Of a stretch of DNA of 64,000 nt, positions 41,869 to 51,352 are shown piece by piece. This DNA comes from Cytophaga sp. FL35. Lineage in GTDB: Bacteria; Bacteroidota; Bacteroidia; Flavobacteriales; Flavobacteriaceae. Each line of letters opens with the position of its first letter. Within the stretch, counting starts at the first letter, position 1. The DNA lies in contig NZ_JACSOH010000007.1 of NCBI RefSeq assembly GCF_014349235.1, positions 62,001-126,000 of the forward strand, in the 5' to 3' direction. The notes beneath the pieces were generated by a model. That model made no database searches and was not told the DNA's origin. It worked only from the letters and a program-made list of their open reading frames with translations. A program made the position numbers and the translations under genes.

Positions 41869-43506
41869 TTAGAATTTATTTCTTACATCATTGAATTCGC
41901 CTTTAACAGTTACATTTCCAAGTTTTTTAACCTCCCCAAAAATGTTAACCTCAGAGTCACTGCCTATAAATTCAATGGTTGAACCTTCATTTAAAACCAA
42001 GTCCCCATAAATAGTAAGGTTGCCCTCAACTCTAAAGGTTGCCCCTTGGTTTACCGTAATATCCCTACGTCTGTTGTTTCTACCAATGACAAAGGTACCG
42101 TTCATTTCAAAAAGTCCATCGCTATTGATATAGGAATTATTTGTTACCGTCCAAGATCCGCAAAGCAATAAAGAACCGTTAACGGTAATCCTATTAAACC
42201 TTTTTGCACCGCGATACGCTTTTGTCTCTCCGGAGTTGACAGATAAACTACTGCTACCCCAATAAATTGGTAAATCCTCACAACGCGCAGCTAGACTCGT
42301 ATCAGGTCTGTTCAGTTTTACAATTTGAAGACCGGATTTTCCAGACGCCGCAAAAATATAATCTCCTTTAGACTCCACGTAATTAATGGAACCATCAAGG
42401 TCAATAATACCTACTAAATTGGTATTGTCCTCTTGAGTTTCAGATAAACACAATCCTGCACCACCGTTGGCCATTAACAATACTTCTTCGTTGGTAGCAA
42501 CTGCGTTGGTAACAATGTTTACCTGTTCTGTTCCTTCCGGATTAAGCATAATAGGCACATACTCCTTTAAGGTTCCACTTGAGCGGTCGTAAATTCCAGC
42601 ACCTTTAGCGCCTTCAGAGACTACAATTCTGTTATCGTCTATATCCAACGTACGCTTACTGAAATTACCAAAATCTGAATCAATAGCGATTTCCTTATTT
42701 ACGTTCAATCCTTGGTCAAGGAGTACAATTCCTGTGCTGGCATCCAACACGGCAATAGTTTCATTATGCAAGGCAACTGAGCGTAAATCTGCAAAAGAAG
42801 CGTCGGTTACAATGCTTAGGTCAGATTTATTATAAGCTGTAATCAGTCCATCTTTTCCACTCGTTACAAAAACCTTAGTACCGGATACCTCTACGTCAGT
42901 AGCATTGAATCCTTCTTGAAAACCATAAGTAAGTCCCGCGCCTGTATCCATTCTTCCTCCAGAAACCGGAATTTTAACTACAAATGAATTAGAAGTTGCC
43001 CTTACGGATTTTTCTGAATCTACACCACCAACCGCATAGACATACCCATCATTATATTCTATTGAATTGATATCTGCATTGGTATAGTAGAGCCTTGAAG
43101 TTACTTGAGGATCGTTAGGGTTGCTCACATTAACGATATCAATTGCACCGGCATAACCATCCTCTACCGTATTATAGGACACATAGGCATAATCATTGTC
43201 CACATGCACGTGAGAAGCTGTTAAGTTCTCAGCTCCAGCATAGGAAGGTGGATCCACTCGGGCTACCAAGGTAAGCGGATAATCTCCAGCTTCCTCTTCG
43301 GCCCCTTTGGCAAATTTGCCTGAAAGCGAAGCTTCACTGGCAATTTCCAGCACACCGGCATCATCAAATAAAATACTGTTTTTTAAAACGGATTCGCTTT
43401 TTTCCACGGCAACATCCTCAGATGGATCGTTATACACCGTAGTTTCATCGCTACACGATACGGCGAATAAGAGCGCCGCAATAGCGGTTAGGGAAACTCT
43501 TTTCAT
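41869..43506 (-). CDS. LVIVD/beta-propeller lipoprotein with C-terminal beta-solenoid
   Basis: 545 residues. A lipobox FAVSC puts the lipid on Cys18. Residues about 75-400 are LVIVD-type beta-propeller blades (e.g. SHVHVDNDYAYVSYN, IDIVNVSNPNDPQVTS, NSIEYNDGYVYAVGG, GKSGLQIVKLNRP). The last ~120 residues (TVNGSLLLCGSWTVTNN, DGLFEMNGTFVIG, TFRVEGNLTIYGDLVL) read as short repeated strands of a beta-solenoid. Likely a surface or periplasmic recognition protein; no enzyme motif. It is transcribed alone to the left, with two TTTCGATGAAyGG repeats upstream. Confidence 0.8.
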   Translation of the reverse strand: MKRVSLTAIAALLFAVSCSDETTVYNDPSEDVAVEKSESVLKNSILFDDAGVLEIASEASLSGKFAKGAEEEAGDYPLTLVARVDPPSYAGAENLTASHVHVDNDYAYVSYNTVEDGYAGAIDIVNVSNPNDPQVTSRLYYTNADINSIEYNDGYVYAVGGVDSEKSVRATSNSFVVKIPVSGGRMDTGAGLTYGFQEGFNATDVEVSGTKVFVTSGKDGLITAYNKSDLSIVTDASFADLRSVALHNETIAVLDASTGIVLLDQGLNVNKEIAIDSDFGNFSKRTLDIDDNRIVVSEGAKGAGIYDRSSGTLKEYVPIMLNPEGTEQVNIVTNAVATNEEVLLMANGGAGLCLSETQEDNTNLVGIIDLDGSINYVESKGDYIFAASGKSGLQIVKLNRPDTSLAARCEDLPIYWGSSSLSVNSGETKAYRGAKRFNRITVNGSLLLCGSWTVTNNSYINSDGLFEMNGTFVIGRNNRRRDITVNQGATFRVEGNLTIYGDLVLNEGSTIEFIGSDSEVNIFGEVKKLGNVTVKGEFNDVRNKF

Positions 43507-43674
43507 TATAAGCAGGTTTAAATCAATTAGATTTGGGTTCTAATTAAACGTCAAAATTAGGGCAAGTGTATATTTTCGTACAAGTTTTTTCGATGAACGG
43601 CCAGAAATGGAGCCGTGAGATGCCCCAAAGTTTCGATGAATGGTAAATAAATAGCTTCTTAAAAAGAAGTGAAA

Positions 43675-44325
43675 TTATATTTTACCCATCTTTTCCATTA
43701 CGAACAATACAATGATGGGCACGGCCAATAATAAGACCATAAAGGTTTCTTGCACCAATAACTGCGGAAGAAATAGCAAGGTGGAAACATAGCCTCCCAC
43801 TGCACCACCAAAGTGGGCCGTATGACCAATATTACCTATTCTACTTCGCATCCCATAAATGGAATATAGAAGATATCCAATTCCAAAAACGTAAGCAGGT
43901 AACGGTATAGGAATAAACATGAAGCCCAAGCGCATATCAGGTTGTAATAAAATAGCGGCATATAAAACACCTGTTACGGCACCACTAGCACCTACAGCAC
44001 TATAATAAGGTTCATTTTTATGGAAGAACATGGCCAAAAGACTTCCGGCCAACAAGCTAACGAAATAGACAACCAAAAATTTCCCCGTTCCAAGCCACCC
44101 AATCACTACAGGTGCAAAGAAATAAAGGGTGAACATATTAAAAAAAAGATGTGCCCAATCTACATGCAAAAACCCAGAAGTAAGCATTCTATCCTTTTGG
44201 CCCGCATTTATAGCCGAAATATTGAACTTATACCTTTCAAAAAATGAAGTATCGTTAAAGCCTTTTAAGGAAACCAGTATATTGGCAGCGATGACCGCTA
44301 TTGTGGCCAAATCCATATTGTACAT
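43675..44325 (-). CDS. rhomboid-family intramembrane serine protease
   Basis: 216 residues starting at the ATG at 44325 (a TTG at 44334 extends it by three; an ATG at 44316 is also possible). Six membrane helices. The catalytic Ser is in AVGASGAVTGVLYA (GASG) and the catalytic His in GHTAHFGGAVGGY. The HLFFNM motif (AHLFFNMFTLYFF) in helix 2 is the third family marker. It cleaves membrane proteins within the bilayer; the substrate is unknown. Divergent from the acyltransferase gene. Confidence 0.92.
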   Translation of the reverse strand: MYNMDLATIAVIAANILVSLKGFNDTSFFERYKFNISAINAGQKDRMLTSGFLHVDWAHLFFNMFTLYFFAPVVIGWLGTGKFLVVYFVSLLAGSLLAMFFHKNEPYYSAVGASGAVTGVLYAAILLQPDMRLGFMFIPIPLPAYVFGIGYLLYSIYGMRSRIGNIGHTAHFGGAVGGYVSTLLFLPQLLVQETFMVLLLAVPIIVLFVMEKMGKI

Positions 44326-44357
44326 GCAACACAACTTATAATCGGTTCAAATATAGC

Positions 44358-44365
44358 TATATTTG
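44358..44365 (+). promoter_or_regulatory. -7 promoter element for the acyltransferase gene
   Basis: TATATTTG matches TAnnTTTG and ends 17 bases before the ATG at 44383. No TTG at -33 was seen. Confidence 0.45.
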
Positions 44366-44382
44366 CCAATTAAAACCGAACC

Positions 44383-45270
44383 ATGCAATTGCTTGTTTTT
44401 GTTCTGGCCTACCCCCTACTTTGGCTTGTTTCCAGATTACCTTATAGACTTTTTTACGCCTTTTCAGACTTTATTAATTTTATAGTATATAGAATTGCTG
44501 GGTATAGGACCAAAGTAGTTAGGGACAATCTTAAAATGGCGCTACCGGATAAATCCGATGAAGAACTAAAAACCATTGAAAAAAAGTTCTACAGACATCT
44601 TTGCGATACTTTCCTAGAAATGGTGAAAACAATGGGGCTCTCTAAAGAAGAGGTTAAGAGACGTTACAATGTTGTTAATCCCAATGTGGTACGCGAGCTG
44701 GAAAAATCAAAAACAATTTTAGTGGTTTGCTCCCATTATGCCAATTGGGAATGGAACGTGAGCATCAATAACTATTACAGTTCTAAAGGCTATGCAGTTT
44801 ATCAAAAAATAAGTAACAAGTACTTTGACAGTTGGGTCAAGAAAGTACGCTCTAAGTGGAACACTACCTTAATCACCCAAAAACAGGTGGTTCCTACGGT
44901 AGTTAAAAATCATCGTGACAATGTCAGGGGAATTTTTGGAATGGTGAGCGACCAATCTCCCCAAAAGCACTTGGCCCATTACTGGGCAGAATTTATGGGT
45001 ATAAAAGTTCCTGTAGTTAACGGCGCAGAAATTATGGCACGTAAGATGGACCTTGCCGTGGTTTTTCTAAAAGTATCCAAAGTAAAAAGAGGCTATTATA
45101 ACGCTGAATTTATACCTATTACCTCTTCTGGGAAACAAACAGAAAAGAATGAAATTACAGATACCTTCTTAAGATTGGCAGAACAACAAATTAAGGAGAG
45201 ACCGGAACATTACTTATGGACCCATAGACGATGGAAACACAGAAATAGTGTTCCTCAAGAGTTTTTATAG
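44383..45270 (+). CDS. lipid A biosynthesis acyltransferase (LpxL/HtrB-like)
   Basis: 295 residues. An N-terminal membrane anchor (MQLLVFVLAYPLLWLVSRLPY) is followed by the LABLAT acyltransferase core: VVCSHYANWEWNVSIN has the HxxxxE catalytic pair (His-x4-Glu), and MVSDQSPQKHLAHYWAEFMG the substrate-binding block. It adds a secondary acyl chain to lipid A at the inner membrane. Upstream of a sterol desaturase-family gene (66 bp), which may be co-transcribed. Confidence 0.92.
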   Translation: MQLLVFVLAYPLLWLVSRLPYRLFYAFSDFINFIVYRIAGYRTKVVRDNLKMALPDKSDEELKTIEKKFYRHLCDTFLEMVKTMGLSKEEVKRRYNVVNPNVVRELEKSKTILVVCSHYANWEWNVSINNYYSSKGYAVYQKISNKYFDSWVKKVRSKWNTTLITQKQVVPTVVKNHRDNVRGIFGMVSDQSPQKHLAHYWAEFMGIKVPVVNGAEIMARKMDLAVVFLKVSKVKRGYYNAEFIPITSSGKQTEKNEITDTFLRLAEQQIKERPEHYLWTHRRWKHRNSVPQEFL

Positions 45271-45336
45271 AATTCTAAGAAGTTCTTTTTATATTTCAGG
45301 ACCAAACCATTTTTACAACCAAAAATTCTAGTGTCC

Positions 45337-46344
45337 ATGGAAATTCTTGAAACCCTCTATGAGGAGCTGGTCGGCTTTTTCGGAATCACCCAAGCTTGGG
45401 AAATTTTAAAGTCTGGCAATTATGAGGTCCTTCGAACGTATGAAGGCATTACTACTTTTATTATTCCCATAATTCCTTTATTGGTTTTTTTAGAACTAAT
45501 TTTAGGATTGGCCTATAAAAAGCCTCAAACACGGGTTTACAAGGTTAATTTTTTAATTTATGTTTTTAACCGTTTTGTAGGAAGGTTTATAGCCATTGCC
45601 ATGGTTACCCTCTGCATTGGTTGGTTTCAGCCTTTGGCCATATTTCAAACCAGCCCAACTTGGTACTGGTTCATTTACGCCTATATTATTTGGGAATTTG
45701 GGCATTTTATTTACCATTACCTTGGCCATAAGGTCCGTTTGTTCTGGTGCCTGCATTCTACGCACCATGCGCCCGAGGATATGAACCTATCGGTAACCTA
45801 CGCTCATTTCTTTTTGGAAGCGCCTTATGCAGATACTATCAGAACCATTATTTGTATTCTCGCAGGGGTGCAGCCTGAAATGCTTTTTGTTATCATGTTC
45901 ATTGACGGTACCTACGGAGCATTTATTCATGTTGGAGAGAATGTGATGAAAAAAGCTGATTTTGGTTTTTTAGGCAAGTACATCTTAACACCTTCCCATC
46001 ACAGGGTACACCATGCGAAAAACCCTTTATATATGGATACCAACTTTTGCAATCTATTGAATATTTGGGACCGCGCCTTTGGCACCTATCAAGAGGAAAA
46101 GGAATATGAAAAAATACGTTACGGAATAACCCGTGAAATGGATTCGGGCAATTTTATGGATGTCTATTTTGGAGAATTTGTTGCGCTCGGAAAAGACATT
46201 TGGAAAGCCCCTGGCATCAAAAATAAATTGATGTATGTCATAATGCCTCCGGGATGGAACCACACGGGAGCCCATATGACCTCAAAAGTAGTGCGAAGTG
46301 AATACTTTAATGCCCAAAAAACTAAGGATAAAGCAGCAGCGTAG
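45337..46344 (+). CDS. sterol desaturase/fatty acid hydroxylase family protein
   Basis: 335 residues from the ATG at 45337 (a GTG at 45331 is possible). Membrane helices at about 35-55, 75-95, 105-125 and 175-195. The di-iron histidine clusters are in order: GHFIYHYLGHKVRLFW (HxxxH-type), CLHSTHHAPEDMN (HxxHH) and PSHHRVHHAKNP (HHxxHH). It oxidises a lipid C-H or C=C bond; sterol is unlikely to be the native substrate in this organism, so a fatty or hopanoid-like lipid is inferred. Its 3' end overlaps the convergent EEP gene by 23 bp. Confidence 0.9.
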   Translation: MEILETLYEELVGFFGITQAWEILKSGNYEVLRTYEGITTFIIPIIPLLVFLELILGLAYKKPQTRVYKVNFLIYVFNRFVGRFIAIAMVTLCIGWFQPLAIFQTSPTWYWFIYAYIIWEFGHFIYHYLGHKVRLFWCLHSTHHAPEDMNLSVTYAHFFLEAPYADTIRTIICILAGVQPEMLFVIMFIDGTYGAFIHVGENVMKKADFGFLGKYILTPSHHRVHHAKNPLYMDTNFCNLLNIWDRAFGTYQEEKEYEKIRYGITREMDSGNFMDVYFGEFVALGKDIWKAPGIKNKLMYVIMPPGWNHTGAHMTSKVVRSEYFNAQKTKDKAAA

Positions 46345-47104
46345 CCATTACAATACAATGGTCGCTAGCATAGTTTTCACATAAGACCTTATAATCCAAT
46401 AATTTCCAACGCCCTGACTGATCAAAAAGAATGTAATCTATTTTTTTAGTTGGGGCTTTAGATGGGTAAGTAGGCTGTTTAACTTCCTCCGAAGCACCTT
46501 GTTCAAAAACATTTTTGAGAATTGAAATGGTTTCACTGTTGGGTTCGGCGTTCAAATCGCCCAATAAAAGCGTGGGAATGGAATCCTTATGAAATCGCTC
46601 TACCAAAGCCCTTGCCTGCATTTCCCTGTCTTTACTATCCTGTTGATGATCTAAATGCGTACCCACAAACTGGACGATATTCTTATTGGCGGTCTCTACT
46701 CGCACGATAGCGGCAGCCCTTGGTTCGGAATCGGGCAAATGTGGCAAGGCCAAATTCTCTGAAGAAACAAAACTCAATTTAGAAAGAATTCCTTCTCCAT
46801 ATTCACCTCCATCGTAATACATGGCACGAGCAAATAAAGGTGCCATTTTAGTACGATAGCCCAACTCCGTAGGCAGGTCATGATTTTTGGCACGCTTGGT
46901 TTTAAAATCTACTTCCTGCAATGCTACTAGATGCGGATTATACGATTTTATAATGCCTGCAAGGGAATCCAAATTAAAATCGTTTTCTAAAGTGGCCCCA
47001 TGTAGTATATTAAAACTCATTACCCTAAGGGTGTCCTGAGCATAGTTCTTATATCCTGATAGAACAAAAAACAATATAAACAGTGCACCCCTAAAGTTGT
47101 TCAT
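46322..47104 (-). CDS. secreted endonuclease/exonuclease/phosphatase family protein
   Basis: 260 residues with a signal peptide (cleavage near YAQ, residue 23). EEP-fold motifs: RVMSFNILHG, LVALQEVDFKT (catalytic Glu), VGTHLDHQQDSKDRE, LLLGDLNAEPNSE (Asp/Asn), IDYILFDQSG and ASDHCIVMA (catalytic His). Likely a secreted phosphodiesterase or phosphatase acting on sugar phosphates or lipids rather than DNA. Just upstream of, and 12 bp from, the glmM stop, so probably downstream in the glmM transcript. Confidence 0.88.
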   Translation of the reverse strand: MNNFRGALFILFFVLSGYKNYAQDTLRVMSFNILHGATLENDFNLDSLAGIIKSYNPHLVALQEVDFKTKRAKNHDLPTELGYRTKMAPLFARAMYYDGGEYGEGILSKLSFVSSENLALPHLPDSEPRAAAIVRVETANKNIVQFVGTHLDHQQDSKDREMQARALVERFHKDSIPTLLLGDLNAEPNSETISILKNVFEQGASEEVKQPTYPSKAPTKKIDYILFDQSGRWKLLDYKVLCENYASDHCIVMATLLLYP

Positions 47105-47116
47105 AATTCGTAAAGT

Positions 47117-48505
47117 TTAAATTCCGGCTACGGTCTTGATTTCACCAATAATACGATCGGCGAGTTCATCCGCTGCTTGCTGACTCCCTGCTTCGGTATA
47201 AATACGGATGATAGGTTCCGTATTGGATTTTCTCAAATGAACCCAATTGTCCGGGAAGTCAATTTTTACCCCGTCTATGGTGGAAATTTCCTCGTCCTTG
47301 TATTTTTCGGCCATGGCCTTTAAAATACCGTCCACATCCAATTCAGGAGTCAATTGTATTTTTTTCTTGCTCATAAAATATGCCGGATAACTGGCCCTTA
47401 ATTCGGCTACCGTCCCACCTCTTTCGGACATCAACATTAAAAACAAGGCTGTACCCACCAAGGCGTCTCGGCCATAATGACTTTCTGGGTAAATAATTCC
47501 GCCATTACCTTCTCCTCCAATAATGGCCTCGTTGGCCTTCATTTTGGTCACAACGTTTACTTCTCCGACGGCCGCGGCCTCATAGGTACCACCGTGCTTT
47601 TGAGTTACATCTCGCAAAGCTCTTGAAGAAGACAGATTAGAAACGGTATTTCCTTTGGTTTTACCCAACACATAATCGGCACAGGCCACTAAAGTATATT
47701 CCTCACCGAACATTTCACCCGTATTATCTATAAACGCCAACCGGTCCACATCGGGATCCACTACAATTCCAAAATCGGCTTCCTCCTCTACCACCAACTT
47801 ACAAATATCCTCTAAGTGCTCCTTTAAGGGTTCTGGATTATGAGGAAAATGCCCCGTAGGCTGACAATAAAGCTTAACAACCTCTACCCCAATTTCTTGC
47901 AATAATTTAGGAATAGCAATACCTCCGGTAGAATTCACACCGTCAACAACCACTTTGAATTTTGATTTTCTGATGACATCGGCATCCACCAAACTTAAAT
48001 TGAGCACTTCGTCAATATGTATATCTATGTAAGAATCGTTTTTAAGGATGCTTCCCAAATCATCCACTTCCGAAAAAGCGAAATCTTCATCTTCGGCTAT
48101 TTTTAAAATTTTAGCACCTTGCTCCGCATCTAAAAACTCTCCTTTTTCATTAAGCAACTTCAATGCATTCCATTGTTTAGGATTGTGGCTGGCCGTTAGA
48201 ATAATTCCGCCATCCGCTTTTTCCAAGGGCACCGCAATTTCTACTGTAGGGGTTGTAGATAGGTCCAAATCCACCACATCTATTCCCAATCCTACCAAAG
48301 TGGAAACCACCAAATTTTGTATCATTTCACCGGAGAGACGGGCATCGCGACCAATAACCACTGTCAATTTCTCTTTTTTGGAATAATCTTTTAACCAAGT
48401 ACCGTAGGCCGCCGTAAATTTTACCGCATCTATAGGTGTTAAATTATCGCCAGGATTGCCTCCAATGGTTCCTCTAATTCCAGAAATTGATTTTATCAGT
48501 GTCAT
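47117..48505 (-). CDS. glmM: phosphoglucosamine mutase
   Basis: 462 residues of the alpha-D-phosphohexomutase family. ISGIRGTIGG at the N-terminus, the phosphoserine loop GIILTASHNPKQWNALK (active Ser about residue 101), the metal-binding DPDVDRLAFID, the sugar-binding GEGNGGIIYPE and the phosphate-binding RKSNTEPIIRIYTE. It converts glucosamine-6-P to glucosamine-1-P for cell-wall precursors. The GEGNGG loop favours the glucosamine over the glucose/mannose branch. Divergent from the AcpH-like gene. Confidence 0.88.
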   Translation of the reverse strand: MTLIKSISGIRGTIGGNPGDNLTPIDAVKFTAAYGTWLKDYSKKEKLTVVIGRDARLSGEMIQNLVVSTLVGLGIDVVDLDLSTTPTVEIAVPLEKADGGIILTASHNPKQWNALKLLNEKGEFLDAEQGAKILKIAEDEDFAFSEVDDLGSILKNDSYIDIHIDEVLNLSLVDADVIRKSKFKVVVDGVNSTGGIAIPKLLQEIGVEVVKLYCQPTGHFPHNPEPLKEHLEDICKLVVEEEADFGIVVDPDVDRLAFIDNTGEMFGEEYTLVACADYVLGKTKGNTVSNLSSSRALRDVTQKHGGTYEAAAVGEVNVVTKMKANEAIIGGEGNGGIIYPESHYGRDALVGTALFLMLMSERGGTVAELRASYPAYFMSKKKIQLTPELDVDGILKAMAEKYKDEEISTIDGVKIDFPDNWVHLRKSNTEPIIRIYTEAGSQQAADELADRIIGEIKTVAGI

Positions 48506-48586
48506 ATTTTAAAAATCTAGTAAAAGTTTTAGCAAATATAATGGTCTACATCAAAACCTACGTAAGCAATTTGTAAATTCGAGGCA

Positions 48587-49177
48587 ATGAATTTTCTTGC
48601 ACACATCTACCTTTCTTTTGACGATGAAGAAATCACCATTGGCAATTTCATTGCCGATAGCATTAGGGGAAACAGATTTGACCACCTGCCCGAAAAAGTT
48701 CAAAAAGGAATTTTACTACACCGTGAAATCGATACGTTTACCGATTCACATCAAATTCCGAAAATAAGCAGCAAACGCCTGCACAAAAATTACAGCCATT
48801 ATAGCCGTGTCATCGTAGATATTTTTTACGACCACTTTTTGGCAAAAAACTGGGAAAATTACAGTGAAATTCCGCTGGATTCCTATGTTGAGAGTTTCTA
48901 CGACCTTTTAGAAAACCACTACCCTATTTTGCCGCAGGGTACCAAAAGAATGATGCCCTATATGATTGCGGATAATTGGATCTATAATTATTCTAAAATG
49001 GAAGGTATAGGGAAGGTACTGAACGGTATGAACCGGCGCACCCAAAATCGTTCAAAAATGAATTTTGCCATTGTAGACCTTGAAAAACATTACGACGATT
49101 TTGAAAAGGAATTCACAGATTTCTTTGAAGAACTGATTGTCTTTTCAAAGCACAAATATATATCCCTAATTGACTAA
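48587..49177 (+). CDS. ACP phosphodiesterase-like protein (DUF479, AcpH family)
   Basis: 196 residues. NFLAHIYLSFDDEEITIGNF, GILLHREIDTFTDSHQI (His/Asp metal site) and VIVDIFYDHFLAKNW are the conserved HD-like blocks of the AcpH family. In E. coli AcpH removes phosphopantetheine from holo-ACP. Whether it acts on the window's dedicated ACP at 3951-4199 is unknown. Followed after 18 bp by the gamma-glutamyltransferase gene. Confidence 0.88.
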   Translation: MNFLAHIYLSFDDEEITIGNFIADSIRGNRFDHLPEKVQKGILLHREIDTFTDSHQIPKISSKRLHKNYSHYSRVIVDIFYDHFLAKNWENYSEIPLDSYVESFYDLLENHYPILPQGTKRMMPYMIADNWIYNYSKMEGIGKVLNGMNRRTQNRSKMNFAIVDLEKHYDDFEKEFTDFFEELIVFSKHKYISLID

Positions 49178-49195
49178 CTAAACACCTGACCGATC

Positions 49196-50893
49196 ATGAA
49201 AAAAAGTCCTTTAGCAAAAATCTTATTTTTTCTTGCTCTATTAGCATTTGTTAACTGCCGTACCAAACCAGCGGCCCCCACGGGTGTAGTAGCCGAAAAA
49301 GCGATGGTGGTATCCGCAAGGGAAGAAGCATCTAAAATTGGTGTTGAAATATTAAAAAAAGGAGGTAACGCCTTTGACGCTATGGTAGCTACAGAAATGG
49401 CCTTGGTAATAGCATACCCCTTTGCGGGGAATTTAGGTGGCGGGGGATTTATGGTCTACCGCAAAGCAGACGGTGATGTAGGCGCATTGGATTACCGCGA
49501 AAAAGCGCCTCTTTCCGCTCATAAGGACATGTATTTGGATTCCCTTGGAAATGTTATTCCCAATATGAGCACTAAGGGAGCTACCGCAGTTGGAGTGCCA
49601 GGAACAGTGGCCGGGATGATGGCGGTTCATAAAAAATTCGGCTCCCTGCCCCTAGAAGAAATTTTTGCCCCGGTTATCGAATTGGCCGAAAAAGGTATTG
49701 TCGTTACCGAAAACCAAGCCAAGCGATTTGAGTGGGCCAAAGAGCAAATATTAGAAGTGAACGATAGTTCAACCACCTTTCCCATTGATAGCAAGGTGAA
49801 CGATATGGTTACCTATCCGGCATTGGCCAAAACCATGCGTATCATAGCCCAAAAAGGACACGATGGGTTTTACAAGGGGGAAGTAGCCCAAACCTTGGCC
49901 GCCTTTATTCAAGATAAAGGAGGTTTCGTAACGGAAGAAGATCTAGCCAAATACGAAGCCGTATGGCGACAGCCCATTATTTTTAATTATAAAGGTTTAA
50001 GGATTATCTCTATGAGTCCCCCAAGTAGTGGCGGGGTAACCATCCATCAGATATTTAAAATGATAGAGCCCCATGATATTGGCCAATATGGGCCGAATTC
50101 GGAAAAAGCGATTCAATTATTTACGGAAGCTGCACGCCGCGCCTATGCGGATAGGAATTATTATTTAGGCGATCCAGATTTTACCGATATTCCTTTGGAT
50201 GTGCTCTTGAGCAAATCATATTTAAAGGAGCGTATGGCCGATTTTTCTTTTGAAAAAGCCACGAAATCCGAAGAGGTAAAAGAAGGAAACATCCAAATGG
50301 CCGAAAGTATGGAAACCACCCACTATTCAATTGTTGACGCCGCAGGAAATGCCGTATCTGTCACCACCACTCTCAACGGTGCCTATGGATCAAAGCTTTA
50401 TAGTGATGAACTGGGTTTCTTTCTAAATAACGAAATGGATGATTTTAGCGCAAAAGCTGGTGTACCCAATATGTTTGGACTCATAGGTGCCGAGGCCAAT
50501 AGCATTTCACCAGAAAAAAGAATGCTGAGTAGCATGACTCCCACCATTGTAGAAAAGGAAGGCAAACTTTGGATGGTGGTAGGTACACCCGGAGGCTCTA
50601 CCATTATAACCGCCGTAGCACAGACCATTTTAAATGGATACGAATTTAATATGAGCATGCAAGAGGCGGTAAATGCCCCCAGATTTCATCACCAATGGTT
50701 GCCAGATGTTGTTATCTTTGAACCGGAAGGTTTTTCGCAAGAACTGAAAGACAATTTAAAATCCAAGGGCTATAATATCAATGAAGAGCGCACTCCAATC
50801 ATTGGAAAAGTAGATGCTATTCGAGTGTTGGAAGATGGTCGATTGGAAGGTGGTGCCGATAAACGGGGGGACGATACCGCCGTAGGTTTTTAA
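49196..50893 (+). CDS. ggt: gamma-glutamyltransferase lipoprotein
   Basis: 565 residues with a lipobox FVNC (Cys20). The self-processing Thr is at the start of the small subunit in METTHYSIVDAAGNAVSVTTT (around residue 380). Other GGT motifs: GNLGGGGFMVYR, LDYREKAP (gamma-glutamyl Arg site), SMTPTIV and the GGSTIITAVAQTI region. It hydrolyses or transfers the gamma-glutamyl group of glutathione and related peptides in the envelope. Between AcpH and a GNAT acetyltransferase, likely one operon. Confidence 0.95.
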   Translation: MKKSPLAKILFFLALLAFVNCRTKPAAPTGVVAEKAMVVSAREEASKIGVEILKKGGNAFDAMVATEMALVIAYPFAGNLGGGGFMVYRKADGDVGALDYREKAPLSAHKDMYLDSLGNVIPNMSTKGATAVGVPGTVAGMMAVHKKFGSLPLEEIFAPVIELAEKGIVVTENQAKRFEWAKEQILEVNDSSTTFPIDSKVNDMVTYPALAKTMRIIAQKGHDGFYKGEVAQTLAAFIQDKGGFVTEEDLAKYEAVWRQPIIFNYKGLRIISMSPPSSGGVTIHQIFKMIEPHDIGQYGPNSEKAIQLFTEAARRAYADRNYYLGDPDFTDIPLDVLLSKSYLKERMADFSFEKATKSEEVKEGNIQMAESMETTHYSIVDAAGNAVSVTTTLNGAYGSKLYSDELGFFLNNEMDDFSAKAGVPNMFGLIGAEANSISPEKRMLSSMTPTIVEKEGKLWMVVGTPGGSTIITAVAQTILNGYEFNMSMQEAVNAPRFHHQWLPDVVIFEPEGFSQELKDNLKSKGYNINEERTPIIGKVDAIRVLEDGRLEGGADKRGDDTAVGF

Positions 50894-50914
50894 TTAGAAA
50901 ATGAAAAAGTTATT

Positions 50915-51349
50915 ATGACTATTGAAGTTTTACACAAATTTGAACTTAATAATAAAAATCAGGAACGAATACGAACCCTGTACAAACAGCTGAACGATAC
51001 CATAATCCCCCGACCCTTACATCAGGTACTACAAGAAGACAACCATGTTATATTCATGGTCTGTAAGGATGAGAAGGAAGAAATTGTAGGCATCGCACTA
51101 ATGGCCACCTATAAAGTAGTTTCCGGGTTTAGGGGCTTGGTAGAAGATGTTGTTGTTGATGAGGCCTACCGAGGAAAAGGAATTGGCCGAATGCTTATGG
51201 AAAGTCTGCTCGAGGAAGCAAGAAGAAAAAGCATAGATGAAGTTATGCTGTTCACGGGTCATCATAGAACACCTGCCATCAACCTTTACAAAAGCCTCGG
51301 ATTTAAAATCAGGGAAAGTGGCGTTTACAATTTGAGCTTTAGAAAATAA
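50915..51349 (+). CDS. GNAT family N-acetyltransferase
   Basis: 144 residues. VEDVVVDEAYRGKGIGRMLMESLLEEARR contains the acetyl-CoA pyrophosphate loop (R-G-K-G-I-G). The C-terminal NLYKSLGFKIRESG is the motif B. The amine substrate is not predictable. Starts 21 bp after ggt, so it is in the same transcript; convergent with the S24 repressor gene 3 bp away. Confidence 0.88.
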   Translation: MTIEVLHKFELNNKNQERIRTLYKQLNDTIIPRPLHQVLQEDNHVIFMVCKDEKEEIVGIALMATYKVVSGFRGLVEDVVVDEAYRGKGIGRMLMESLLEEARRKSIDEVMLFTGHHRTPAINLYKSLGFKIRESGVYNLSFRK

Positions 51350-51352
51350 GAA

